DNA of 14,045 bases, taken from assembly GCA_029260195.1 (NCBI GenBank), contig JAJDDS010000560.1, positions 1-14,045 on the forward strand, given 5' to 3'. Shown here in pieces: positions 6,215-13,487 of this stretch (position 1 is its first letter; each line of letters starts with the position of its first letter). The DNA comes from Phycisphaerae bacterium. GTDB lineage: Bacteria; Planctomycetota; Phycisphaerae; UBA1845. Both the position numbers and the translations under genes were made by a program. The notes beneath the pieces are model-generated. The model did no database searches, was not told the DNA's origin, and saw only the letters and a list, made by a program, of their open reading frames with translations.

Positions 6215-9058
6215 ATGTTTGCTGAGCTTACGTCACACGCGCCAACCCGAGGAAACGCCGCGTCGACGGCCGCAATCGCCGTGCTTGCGATTCTGAGCGT
6301 CGCTTCACCGTCCGCCGCCTCCGACTGGATCGAGTTTGACCACCAAACCTCGACCCGGTTGGTGGCCGATTCCAGCGTCGGTGCCGGCGATGTTGCCGAG
6401 AAGGACTACGCGTGGGGCGACGTCGATCACGATGGTGACATCGATTTGGTCTGCGTCCGCAAGCAACCATTCACTAACGGCGGCAAGCGCCGCAACGTCC
6501 TGTTCTTGAACGAGGGCGGCGTGCTGGTTGATCGAACCGCGGACTTCGCAACGGAAGCCAACGACGGCGGACAGGGATTCCTCGACCTCACGGCTGATCG
6601 CGACGTCGAGTTGGTCGACGTCGACGGTGATGGCTGGCTCGATATCGTCACCGGGACTACGTTGAGTCAGGGCTTCCCCAAGACCATTTCCCACCCGCGC
6701 GTCTACATGAACCAGGCTTCCGTCGGCGGCGTCTGGCAGGGTTTCTTCTACGACGAACCGCGCTTTCCGACCCTCCCCATAGCCCCCAATTTCTGCGGAC
6801 TGGCATCTGGGGATGTCACCGGTGACGGCGCGCCGGACCTGTACTTCACCGACTACAACAGCAATCTCGAGGACCGGTTGCTTATCAACGATGGAAGCGG
6901 CGTGTTCGTCGACGAAAGCACGACGCGTATGACTGACGCGATGCGAAGCTCTGGATTCGGAACCAGCGCCGTTATCCGGGACATGAACGGCGACGGATTC
7001 AACGACATCGTCAAGGGTGAGAACGGGACCGTCGAGCAGATCAACAACGCCGGCGGCGGGTTCTTCGACATCCTCGAATCCGTCGGTAGCGGCGCTCCCT
7101 ACTTCTTCAACGTCGGTGATCTCAACAACGACGGTCGCCTGGACATCGTGACCAGCGATGACGGCATCGACAAATTCCTGCTCAACCAGGGCAACGGGCC
7201 GAACGGAATGGCTGACTTCTCCCAGTTCCAGCTGCCCGGAGATACCGGCGGATTCGGCGGAAACTCGCTGGTCATCGACCTGGACAACGATGGCTGGAAT
7301 GATGTCATCACAACCGATGTGGATGTGGATCTTGCCGGTTGCGGCCGCGTCTCGGACATTCACCACAACATGGGCGGTCCCGCCGGCGGTCTCGTGACGT
7401 TCCAGCATGATCCCGGCAACATCCCGAGCAACATGCTCAACGGATTGCACGATGTCGCGGTGTTCGACCTCAACGGCGACGGGCTGCTCGATATGGTGTT
7501 CGGCCGGTGCAACGGCACGTTCGTTTGGGTCAACAACCTCATCGTCGTCAACTTCGAGTTCCCTCTCGGCGTCCCTGCGCAATTGGTGCCGAACACAGTC
7601 AACACGTTCCCGGTCAACATCGAGGCGTTTCAGGGCGACACGGTCCCCGGTTCAGCCAAGCAGCACGTGTCGATTGACGGCGACGCGTTCGTTGAATCGA
7701 ACCTCACGGAGGTCGGTCCCAACTCCTTTATGGCGGCCCTCCCCGCGGCGTCCTGCCCGACGTTTGTCCGGTTTTACTTCACCACAATGACCACCAATGG
7801 CGTAACTCACTTCGATCCGCCGGAAGGGGCGGACGCGCCTTACGAAGCGATCGTCGCGTTTGGCTCGACCGTTACGCTCAATGAACGGTTTGAGAATTCG
7901 GCGCCGGGATGGACCGTTGACAGCGTCAACCTCGATGCCGGCGAGTGGGTGCGTGTCGATCCGGTCGGTACGACCCAATCCGGCGCCGCGGCTCAACCGG
8001 AGCATGACGCCGGCGAGGGAGACGACAGGATATGCTTCATCACCCAGCAGAGTTTCGGAGGCCCAGCCAGTAACAACGACGTCGACGGTGGACCAACCAT
8101 ACTCACCTCGCCGGTTATCGATCTTCAGGATTCCGACGCGTTAATCTCGTACGCCCGGTGGCACTTCAGCGCGTTGGGAACACCGGATACCCTTAAGACT
8201 CAGATCACCAGCAACGGGGCGTTCTGGGTCGATGTGGACGAGACGTTCGGGACGTCGAGCAGTTGGGAAACGCATGTCTTTCGAGTCGGGGCGTTCGTGG
8301 TGCCGACGGCGAACGTGCGCGTGCGGTTTTCCGTGGCGGACATCGACCCCAGCGACTCGGTCACCGAGTCCGGGATCGACAATTTCGTGGTCGAGGAATT
8401 CCAGTGCGATGACACGGTGGGACCGGAAATCGTCCATGGCCGACTTGGCGTCTCGTTCGCCGAGACAGCCTTCGGCGGGTACATCGATCCGCGGCGCGAG
8501 AGCACCAACGGTGTCGATCTTGACTCGGGCATCGATCGAATCACCATCGGGTTTACCGAACCGGTGGTCGATCTCGGCGGTATCAAATTGACCGCGGGAG
8601 CGTTCACACTGATCGAGACCGGAGACGCCACCCCACCCGCCATCACCGATGTCGAGTTGGTGGATGATCGAACCGCCCGACTCACCCTCGACCGCATGAT
8701 AACGCTACAGGAATGGCTGACCGTGTCTGCGAGCGTCCAGGATCTTTTCGGAAACCCGATTTCAAACCTCGGCGACCTCGGCCCCGCCGTCGATGAGCCG
8801 GACCGCGTGGACATCGGCTTCCTACCGGCGGACATCGATCAGAGCGGTCTGGTAAACCCTCTGGACCTGCTCCGCTTCAAGCAGCTTGTGAATAACATCG
8901 TCGCGCCGGAATCGGGGACGACGGTCGATTTCATCGATGTCAACCGCAGCGGCGGCGTGAATCCGTTGGACCTGCTGACGTTTAAGCAGCTCATCAATGG
9001 CGTTCCACCGTCGACGCAGCCCTGGTCCGGCACGAGTATGAACAACGCGCGACCGTAG
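6215..9058 (+). CDS. Secreted FG-GAP/VCBS beta-propeller protein with C-terminal dockerin-like domain
   Basis: A 947-residue exported protein. A signal peptide (about residues 1-36, hydrophobic core AAIAVLAILSVA, cut near SAAS/DW) is followed by seven FG-GAP/VCBS loops with the calcium-binding D-x-D/N-x-D-G pattern: GDVDHDGDIDL (about 69), VDVDGDGWLDI (135), GDVTGDGAPDL (200), RDMNGDGFNDI (256), GDLNNDGRLDI (302), IDLDNDGWNDV (355) and FDLNGDGLLDM (418). Seven repeats fit a seven-bladed integrin-like propeller. Residues about 440-560 look like a linker or Ig-like region. About 560-735 resembles a jelly-roll of the MAM or 'choice-of-anchor' kind (RFENSAPGW near the start, SGIDNFVVEEF at the end). 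About 765-850 resembles an SbsA/Big_5 Ig-like domain. Residues 872-932 form a dockerin type I-like pair (DIDQSGLVNPLDLL and DVNRSGGVNPLDLL, each followed by FKQL). The ATG at 6215 has GAGG at 6203-6206, 8 bases upstream. A surface or matrix role (adhesion or polymer binding) is inferred; no catalytic motif is visible. Confidence 0.9.
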   Translation: MFAELTSHAPTRGNAASTAAIAVLAILSVASPSAASDWIEFDHQTSTRLVADSSVGAGDVAEKDYAWGDVDHDGDIDLVCVRKQPFTNGGKRRNVLFLNEGGVLVDRTADFATEANDGGQGFLDLTADRDVELVDVDGDGWLDIVTGTTLSQGFPKTISHPRVYMNQASVGGVWQGFFYDEPRFPTLPIAPNFCGLASGDVTGDGAPDLYFTDYNSNLEDRLLINDGSGVFVDESTTRMTDAMRSSGFGTSAVIRDMNGDGFNDIVKGENGTVEQINNAGGGFFDILESVGSGAPYFFNVGDLNNDGRLDIVTSDDGIDKFLLNQGNGPNGMADFSQFQLPGDTGGFGGNSLVIDLDNDGWNDVITTDVDVDLAGCGRVSDIHHNMGGPAGGLVTFQHDPGNIPSNMLNGLHDVAVFDLNGDGLLDMVFGRCNGTFVWVNNLIVVNFEFPLGVPAQLVPNTVNTFPVNIEAFQGDTVPGSAKQHVSIDGDAFVESNLTEVGPNSFMAALPAASCPTFVRFYFTTMTTNGVTHFDPPEGADAPYEAIVAFGSTVTLNERFENSAPGWTVDSVNLDAGEWVRVDPVGTTQSGAAAQPEHDAGEGDDRICFITQQSFGGPASNNDVDGGPTILTSPVIDLQDSDALISYARWHFSALGTPDTLKTQITSNGAFWVDVDETFGTSSSWETHVFRVGAFVVPTANVRVRFSVADIDPSDSVTESGIDNFVVEEFQCDDTVGPEIVHGRLGVSFAETAFGGYIDPRRESTNGVDLDSGIDRITIGFTEPVVDLGGIKLTAGAFTLIETGDATPPAITDVELVDDRTARLTLDRMITLQEWLTVSASVQDLFGNPISNLGDLGPAVDEPDRVDIGFLPADIDQSGLVNPLDLLRFKQLVNNIVAPESGTTVDFIDVNRSGGVNPLDLLTFKQLINGVPPSTQPWSGTSMNNARP

Positions 9059-9093
9059 GCTGCCCCTCAGACCGAGATTCCCCCCCCCACATC

Positions 9094-9131
9094 GCCCGGC
9101 GCGAACACTGCATCGCGCCGGGCACTCTTCT
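9094..9131 (+). terminator. Rho-independent-type terminator after the dockerin propeller gene
   Basis: A perfect 11-base stem, GCCCGGCGCGA (9094-9104) paired with TCGCGCCGGGC (9113-9123), closes an 8-base loop. It is followed by the pyrimidine-rich tail ACTCTTCTT. It lies 36 bases after the stop codon. The tail has only five T in nine bases, so termination may be partial. Confidence 0.75.
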
Positions 9132-9150
9132 TGGCGAGGTTCGAAAACAC

Positions 9151-9198
9151 CGCGGCCGGGAGTCGCTTCCCGGGAATCTGAAACCGCGTTTCTATTCT
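9151..9198 (+). repeat. Second hairpin region before the secretion cluster
   Basis: CCGGGA (9156-9161) pairs with TCCCGG (9168-9173) across a 6-base loop. The flanking CGCGG (9151-9155) can pair with CCGCG (9184-9188) around an asymmetric bulge, and a T-rich tail TTTCTATTCT follows. This could be a weaker backup terminator or a folded leader. The rest of the gap up to 9340 shows no convincing promoter or gene. Confidence 0.3.
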
Positions 9199-9340
9199 CC
9201 GATTGACTAGGAAGACGCGATTACCGCCGATTCCAGCGCTGGGATTGAGGGGCATCGAGGTCCGAGAACCATGTTTCCGGCCCACAGGCCGCGATTTCGT
9301 TCTACAGGCTACACTCGATGCAACCGATACCACCACTGCA

Positions 9341-9748
9341 ATGAACCGCTCCGCAAGTGTCATCGTCGAAGTCTTGGCGGTCCTGTTCGTGGTCGGAATC
9401 CTGGCGGTCGTAGCCATTCCGGACCAGGAACGTCACGCGCCGGGAACCAAGTACAAGGCTCTGATCTCATCACTTGAGCGTGTACGCACAGCCGTGGACC
9501 GCTACTGGGGCGATCACGACGCAGCGTATCCTTCGATGGAAGGGATGCGCTCCCTGGTTCGTCCGCCCGGCGCACCGAAGACGCGTTCGGTCTTGGCGGA
9601 CTACCTGAATCGCCTTCCCGACAACCCGTTCACGGGTGACAACCGTATCGCGCCGACGGACGCACCGGTCGGTTCGTCGGACTGGGTCTACGATCCCGAC
9701 AACGGCGTCTTCAAGGCCAACAACAGCGCCGAACACCGCGCCATGTAG
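9341..9748 (+). CDS. GspG-like type II secretion pseudopilin with atypical leader
   Basis: Pseudopilins are inserted in the inner membrane, trimmed by prepilin peptidase and assembled into the periplasmic piston of type II secretion. This 135-residue protein has a 5-residue basic leader and a hydrophobic helix (about residues 6-28, VIVEVLAVLFVVGILAVVAIP). Glu10 matches the conserved mature Glu5. After it comes a helical stretch (KYKALISSLERVRTAVDRYWGDH) that matches the GspG core. A C-terminal region reads YLNRLPDNPFTG, then SSDWVYDPDNGVFKAN, as in many GspG-like proteins of this lineage. The cleavage site would be Ala5/Ser6, where most of the family has Gly/Phe. The frame opens upstream to a TTG at 9203, but that would bury the leader behind 46 extra residues, so the ATG at 9341 is preferred; no clear ribosome site is seen. 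It is the first gene of the four-gene secretion cluster, 59 bases before the next gene. It is too divergent to give a firm gspG symbol. Confidence 0.8.
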   Translation: MNRSASVIVEVLAVLFVVGILAVVAIPDQERHAPGTKYKALISSLERVRTAVDRYWGDHDAAYPSMEGMRSLVRPPGAPKTRSVLADYLNRLPDNPFTGDNRIAPTDAPVGSSDWVYDPDNGVFKANNSAEHRAM

Positions 9749-9807
9749 CGTCGACTCCCCGCCCGCGGGTCGTGTCTGCCAATCTCATCGCGGGCATCGA
9801 GGCGACC

Positions 9808-10095
9808 ATGAATCCGAATTCAACACGTTCGTTTGCGATTCCCACGTGGGCTTGGATGATCCTGATCGGACTGACGATGTGGAAGGTCTGGATCGGCCCC
9901 ATCCCTCAAGCCGGCGTCGCCCACGCTCAGATTCCCGACTCCGCAGCCCAGCGGAGATTGCTCATTGACGAGCTTCGACGCACGAATCAACTGCTCACCC
10001 AAATCGACGAGACCATTCGCAACCACACCATCAAGGTCCGCATCATCGAAGCCGATAAAACCCCTGCGGACAGAGTGCGCGGGGATGGCCGATAA
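9808..10095 (+). CDS. Small exported or membrane-anchored protein of the secretion cluster
   Basis: A 95-residue protein that I do not recognise. The ATG at 9808 has GAGG (9799-9802) 5 bases upstream, which favours it over the longer frame beginning at 9772. A hydrophobic segment (about residues 10-28, AIPTWAWMILIGLTMWKVWI) is followed by a possible signal peptidase site (VAHA/QIP, about residue 41). The rest is helical and charged (AAQRRLLIDELRRTNQLLTQIDETIRN), a short coiled-coil candidate, and ends in a basic tail. It lies between the pseudopilin and the secretin genes on the same strand. By position it could be an assembly factor linking inner-membrane and outer-membrane parts, but that is inference only. 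Confidence 0.7.
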   Translation: MNPNSTRSFAIPTWAWMILIGLTMWKVWIGPIPQAGVAHAQIPDSAAQRRLLIDELRRTNQLLTQIDETIRNHTIKVRIIEADKTPADRVRGDGR

Positions 10096-10105
10096 TTCGA
10101 CCATT

Positions 10106-10143
10106 CATCGATCGCGCTCCGCGACGTGGAGAATCGATCGATG
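10106..10143 (+). promoter_or_regulatory. Hairpin enclosing the secretin ribosome site and start codon
   Basis: CATCGATCG (10106-10114) is perfectly complementary to CGATCGATG (10135-10143). The right arm ends in the secretin ATG itself, and the 20-base loop holds its ribosome site GGAG (10128-10131). The left arm begins 10 bases after the stop codon of the upstream gene, so a ribosome terminating there could open the stem. This fits translational coupling. Part of the match comes from the self-complementary CGATCG, so chance is possible. Confidence 0.45.
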
Positions 10144-11949
10144 CGTACGAGTTTTGGGCCGGCGGGTTTTACGATTTGCGGCGCGCTGATTCTTGGTGCG
10201 ATGAACGCGGCACCGCTGGTGGGACAGCACCCGCAGGTCGATGACGATTTTCCTCCCTCGCAAAGCGAGGTGGCGGTTCGCGACGACGGCGCGGTCGAAC
10301 TCCATGTCGTCGACATGCCGCTGGCCACCGTCCTGCGGATGCTCAGCCTCCAGGGCAAGCGCAACATCATCGCCACACCAGCGGTTACCGGCACGGTCAC
10401 CGCGGACCTCTACGACGTCTCGTTCGAGCAAGCGTTGCGGGCGGTCCTGACCACCAACGATGCCGACTTCCAGATCATCGGCGATTTCATTTACGTGCAC
10501 ACCCGCGCTGAACTGGCTGCCCTGCGCACCGGCACCGGGTTCGTCACCACGCGCATATTCCGCCTCAACTACATCAGCGCAGCCGACGTCGCCGCCATCG
10601 TCGAACCGTTGCTCAGCGCCGACGGGAAGATCGGCAAGTCCGCCGCCGCCAAGACCGGACTCGACGCCAGCGCCGAAGAGGCCGGCGGTGACAGCGTCAG
10701 TCAGAACGACTTCGTCATCGTTCACGACTACCCCGAACGACTCGCGGAGATCGCGAATATCATCCGTCAGATCGACGTGCGACCACAGCAGGTGCTCGTC
10801 GAAGCCACCATCCTTCGAGCGCGGCTGACCGATGACAACGCCTTGGGTATCGATTTCACTCTGGTCGGGGGCGTCGACCTTGAGTTGCTCGGATCGACGT
10901 CCGTCGGCATTCAGAACATCGCCGTCGGACAGCTCCCCACCGATCGGCTCGAACAATTCAACGCCAACGCCACCACCAAGTTTACGGACAACGTCCCCGA
11001 CGGCGGACTGACCCTGGGCATCATCAAGGACCAGGTCGCGGTCTTCATCCGCGCGCTCGAACAGGTCACCGACACCAGCGTCATCGCCAACCCCAAGGTG
11101 CTCGCCCTCAACAAGCAAGCCGGCAACGTCATCGTCGGACGGCGCGACGGGTACATCACTACCACCGTCACCGAAACCCAGGCGATCCAGAAGGTCGAGT
11201 TCCTCGAAACCGGTACCCAACTCACCTTCCGCCCATTCGTCGGGACCGACGGATACATCCGAATGGAACTGCATCCCGAGGATAGCGTCGGCGGGCTCAC
11301 CGCGGCGCAACTACCGTTTGAGCAGACCACGGAAGTGACCACCAACGTGATCGTACGCGACGGGCACACCATCCTGATCGGCGGGCTGTTCCGCGAGGTG
11401 GACACCGACTCACGCTCGCAACTCCCGCTGCTCGGCGATCTGCCCGGTATCGGCGAACTTTTCCGCTCGACCGCGGACTCCGTCGATCGCGAAGAGGTCA
11501 TCATTCTTCTCACCGTGCGCATCATCAAGAACGACGCGGAGTACGCCCGCTTCAGCGCCGGGCTGCTCGAGGACATCGAGCGATCACGCGTCGCGCTCAG
11601 GCAATCCGCTATGTGGCATGGGCGCGAACGACTCGCCCAGTCGCACTACCGCACAGCCGTCAAGTCGTTCGCCAAGGGACACGATCGATTCGCGCTCTGG
11701 AATACGCAGATGGCCATTCATAACTACCCGCGATTCATGTCCGCCATCAAGCTTGAAGAGGAACTCCGACAGGTCAGGGAATGGGATGACGACGCAACCG
11801 TCGGACGAAGTTTCATCGCTCGGCTGGTCATGCGCGATCAGAATGTAAACGTCCCCATCTTCGGTCGGCCCGCGCCGCCCGATCCGGAGCGCCCAGCGCC
11901 GGCTCCCTCGGACGAGACCAACCCCAAACATCCCGGATCAAACGAGTAA
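10141..11949 (+). CDS. GspD/PilQ-family secretin with C-terminal extension
   Basis: Secretins form the large outer-membrane channel of type II secretion and type IV pili. This 602-residue protein has a signal peptide (about residues 1-28). An STN/N0-type domain (51-120; VELHVVDMPLATVLRMLS) follows, then an N1-type region (134-215; RIFRLNYISAADVAAIV, then VIVHDYPERLAEIANIIRQI) with an Ala/Gly-rich insert. The secretin barrel spans 216-461 (VLVEATILRARL, SVIANPKVLALN, VIVRDGHTILIGGLFRE, and the signature LPLLGDLPGIGELFR at 428-442). Beyond it are about 140 residues: a helical stretch (470-550) reminiscent of a TPR-like or S-domain-like element, then a Pro-rich tail. One N-domain set is short compared with typical GspD (N0 to N3), closer to reduced secretins. 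The ATG at 10141 has GGAG 9 bases upstream; a GTG at 10126 is less likely. It is 4 bases from the TPR lipoprotein gene. Confidence 0.92.
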   Translation: MRTSFGPAGFTICGALILGAMNAAPLVGQHPQVDDDFPPSQSEVAVRDDGAVELHVVDMPLATVLRMLSLQGKRNIIATPAVTGTVTADLYDVSFEQALRAVLTTNDADFQIIGDFIYVHTRAELAALRTGTGFVTTRIFRLNYISAADVAAIVEPLLSADGKIGKSAAAKTGLDASAEEAGGDSVSQNDFVIVHDYPERLAEIANIIRQIDVRPQQVLVEATILRARLTDDNALGIDFTLVGGVDLELLGSTSVGIQNIAVGQLPTDRLEQFNANATTKFTDNVPDGGLTLGIIKDQVAVFIRALEQVTDTSVIANPKVLALNKQAGNVIVGRRDGYITTTVTETQAIQKVEFLETGTQLTFRPFVGTDGYIRMELHPEDSVGGLTAAQLPFEQTTEVTTNVIVRDGHTILIGGLFREVDTDSRSQLPLLGDLPGIGELFRSTADSVDREEVIILLTVRIIKNDAEYARFSAGLLEDIERSRVALRQSAMWHGRERLAQSHYRTAVKSFAKGHDRFALWNTQMAIHNYPRFMSAIKLEEELRQVREWDDDATVGRSFIARLVMRDQNVNVPIFGRPAPPDPERPAPAPSDETNPKHPGSNE

Positions 11950-11953
11950 GCCC

Positions 11954-13246
11954 ATGACCACCCACTCTCGACCACGGTTCCTCCGCGTCATGGCAGTTGC
12001 CTGCATCGTGACATTAGCGTGCTTCACGCTCACAGCCTGCGAGTCCATCCCAAAGCATCAACAGTTCGTCGAGGCGGAGCAACACTGGAGTCGCCTTCGC
12101 AGCCAGATGAAGGTGCGCCTTGCGGACCAGCAACTCAATACCGGTCGGGTTACCGAAGCCGTCGTCACGTTGGAAGAGGCGAGTCGGCTTGATCCGGACA
12201 ACCCCGCCCTCCACCGGATGATGGCGCGCTGTCACTTGGAGCAACGCGATGCTCGGTCCGCGGTGGACGCTATCAATCGCGCCCTCGCCGTCGGCGACCA
12301 GTCCGCCGATCTCGCGTACACCCAGGGACTCGTCGCCGAGCACCAATGGCGTCACGACGATGCCGTCGAGCACCATACGCGTGCGGCTGCGCTCGATCCG
12401 CGCAACGTCGACTACGTCGTCGCCATCGCCGAGTGTCGCACCGCGATTCGCCAACCCGAGGAAGCCCGTGCCCTCCTCGACGCGTCGATGAAACGCTTCA
12501 ATCGGGATCCCAAACTCCTTCTCGCTCGCGCCGGCATCTGCACGCTTCTCGGAGACCTCGAACAGGCTGCCCGGGATTACGGCGAGCTCAACCTCACGCT
12601 CGGGAACACCCCATGGACGGCGGAACGCCATGGGCTGATCCTGCTGAGTCTACGCCGTTACAAGGAAGCCCTCGCGACTCTTGAGCCGCTCGTGAATCGG
12701 GACGGACTGCTCGCCAATCACAGCGACGACCCACAGCCACCCGCGCCCGCGGTCATTCGCGCTGTCGCCAGTTGCTACAACGGACTCAACCGACCCGCCG
12801 CCGCCGAATCGATCCTCAACGGGCACCTCAGAGACCATCCCGACGACGCGCGCGCTTGGTGGCTTTTGGCTGAGGCGGCGGTCATGCGGGCAGACGCCAC
12901 CGCCGCCCGCGAGTGTCTCACCAAAGGCCGCCGACTTGCCCCCGGGCTGCCCCACTGGGACACCCTTCACGCCTACCTCGCCTGGAATTCCGGGGACGCA
13001 CACACCGCCGGGTCCATCCTGGAATCCGCGATTGTGCGCAACCCGAACGATGCCATGGCACACTGCTTCCTGGGCGAAATCCTGCAACAAAACGATCAGC
13101 CGGACCGCGCTCGCGGGCACTTCGAGCTCGCCCTAGCCGTCGATCCAGACTGTGCGTGGGCACTGTTCCGAACGCAGCCCAACGCCGCCTTCTCGCCGCC
13201 GACCGCGCCAGCGACTCCCGATCGATCACCGATCCCTCAACATTGA
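11954..13246 (+). CDS. TPR-repeat lipoprotein, possible secretin pilotin
   Basis: A 430-residue predicted lipoprotein. A hydrophobic signal ends in the lipobox LTAC (Cys29). Around 8-10 tetratricopeptide-like helical repeats fill the rest, with typical pieces such as VTEAVVTLEEASRLDPDNPA, DAVEHHTRAAALDPRN and DRARGHFELALAVDPD. A Pro/Ala-rich tail of about 25 residues ends the protein. TPR lipoproteins of the PilF/PilW/Tgl kind help secretins reach and oligomerise in the outer membrane. Its position 4 bases after the secretin stop, on the same strand, suggests that role here, but this is inference from context. The ATG at 11954 has only a weak ribosome site and probably relies on coupling to the secretin gene. 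It is longer than typical pilotins (about 250 residues), so a wider scaffold role is possible. Confidence 0.85.
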   Translation: MTTHSRPRFLRVMAVACIVTLACFTLTACESIPKHQQFVEAEQHWSRLRSQMKVRLADQQLNTGRVTEAVVTLEEASRLDPDNPALHRMMARCHLEQRDARSAVDAINRALAVGDQSADLAYTQGLVAEHQWRHDDAVEHHTRAAALDPRNVDYVVAIAECRTAIRQPEEARALLDASMKRFNRDPKLLLARAGICTLLGDLEQAARDYGELNLTLGNTPWTAERHGLILLSLRRYKEALATLEPLVNRDGLLANHSDDPQPPAPAVIRAVASCYNGLNRPAAAESILNGHLRDHPDDARAWWLLAEAAVMRADATAARECLTKGRRLAPGLPHWDTLHAYLAWNSGDAHTAGSILESAIVRNPNDAMAHCFLGEILQQNDQPDRARGHFELALAVDPDCAWALFRTQPNAAFSPPTAPATPDRSPIPQH

Positions 13247-13248
13247 GG

Positions 13249-13279
13249 CCGTCGTGGCACGGCCGGGCACGGACGGTTT
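13249..13279 (+). terminator. Possible terminator after the secretion cluster
   Basis: CCGTCGTG (13249-13256) can pair with CACGGACGG (13268-13276) with one bulged G, followed by only TTT. An alternative fold pairs GGCCGT (13247-13252) with ACGGCC (13259-13264). It lies directly after the TPR lipoprotein stop. The short T run makes it weak. Confidence 0.35.
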
Positions 13280-13360
13280 GAAGCCTCACCGAAACACAAT
13301 GCGAAATAAGACACAAAGCGCGGGCGGCGCACACTTTTGGGATGATCTCGCCCTTGCGTG

Positions 13361-13369
13361 TGCTATGAT
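13361..13369 (+). promoter_or_regulatory. Extended -10 promoter candidate for the second FG-GAP gene
   Basis: TGCTATGAT is an extended -10 element: TG, one base, then TATGAT at 13364-13369, matching five of six consensus bases. No good -35 sits at 16-18 bases; TTGGGA at 13337-13342 is too far (21 bases). Transcription would start near 13376, about 110 bases before the ATG at 13488. The stretch just upstream (13300-13320) is the most AT-rich part of this gap. Confidence 0.4.
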
Positions 13370-13487
13370 TGACCGCGTAGTTTCTGTTTGGCGAGCACTC
13401 CGATTCCAGGGCGCGTCTCCCCGCGGCGCGTTTGCACTCCACCGCCGGTACCGACCCCGACGGCGATCGAGATGGAGCCATGCGAAA

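Noticed and set aside
6305..7582. 425-codon antisense frame in the propeller gene
   Set aside because: Opposite strand of seven FG-GAP repeats; its Val/Glu/Asp-rich composition is a mirror of the GAC/GTC-rich sense codons, with no start context or motif.
9203..9231. TTGACT at 9203 as a -35 box for the secretion cluster
   Set aside because: No acceptable -10 lies 16-18 bases downstream (the sequence there is GC-rich).
9203..9340. N-terminal extension of the pseudopilin from a TTG
   Set aside because: It would put 46 polar residues before the short basic leader that prepilin peptidase needs, and no ribosome site precedes the TTG.
10105..11310. 401-codon open frame antisense to the secretin
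   Set aside because: The plus strand encodes an unmistakable secretin. The antisense product is Asp/Gly/Val-rich, as expected from the complement of high-GC codons.
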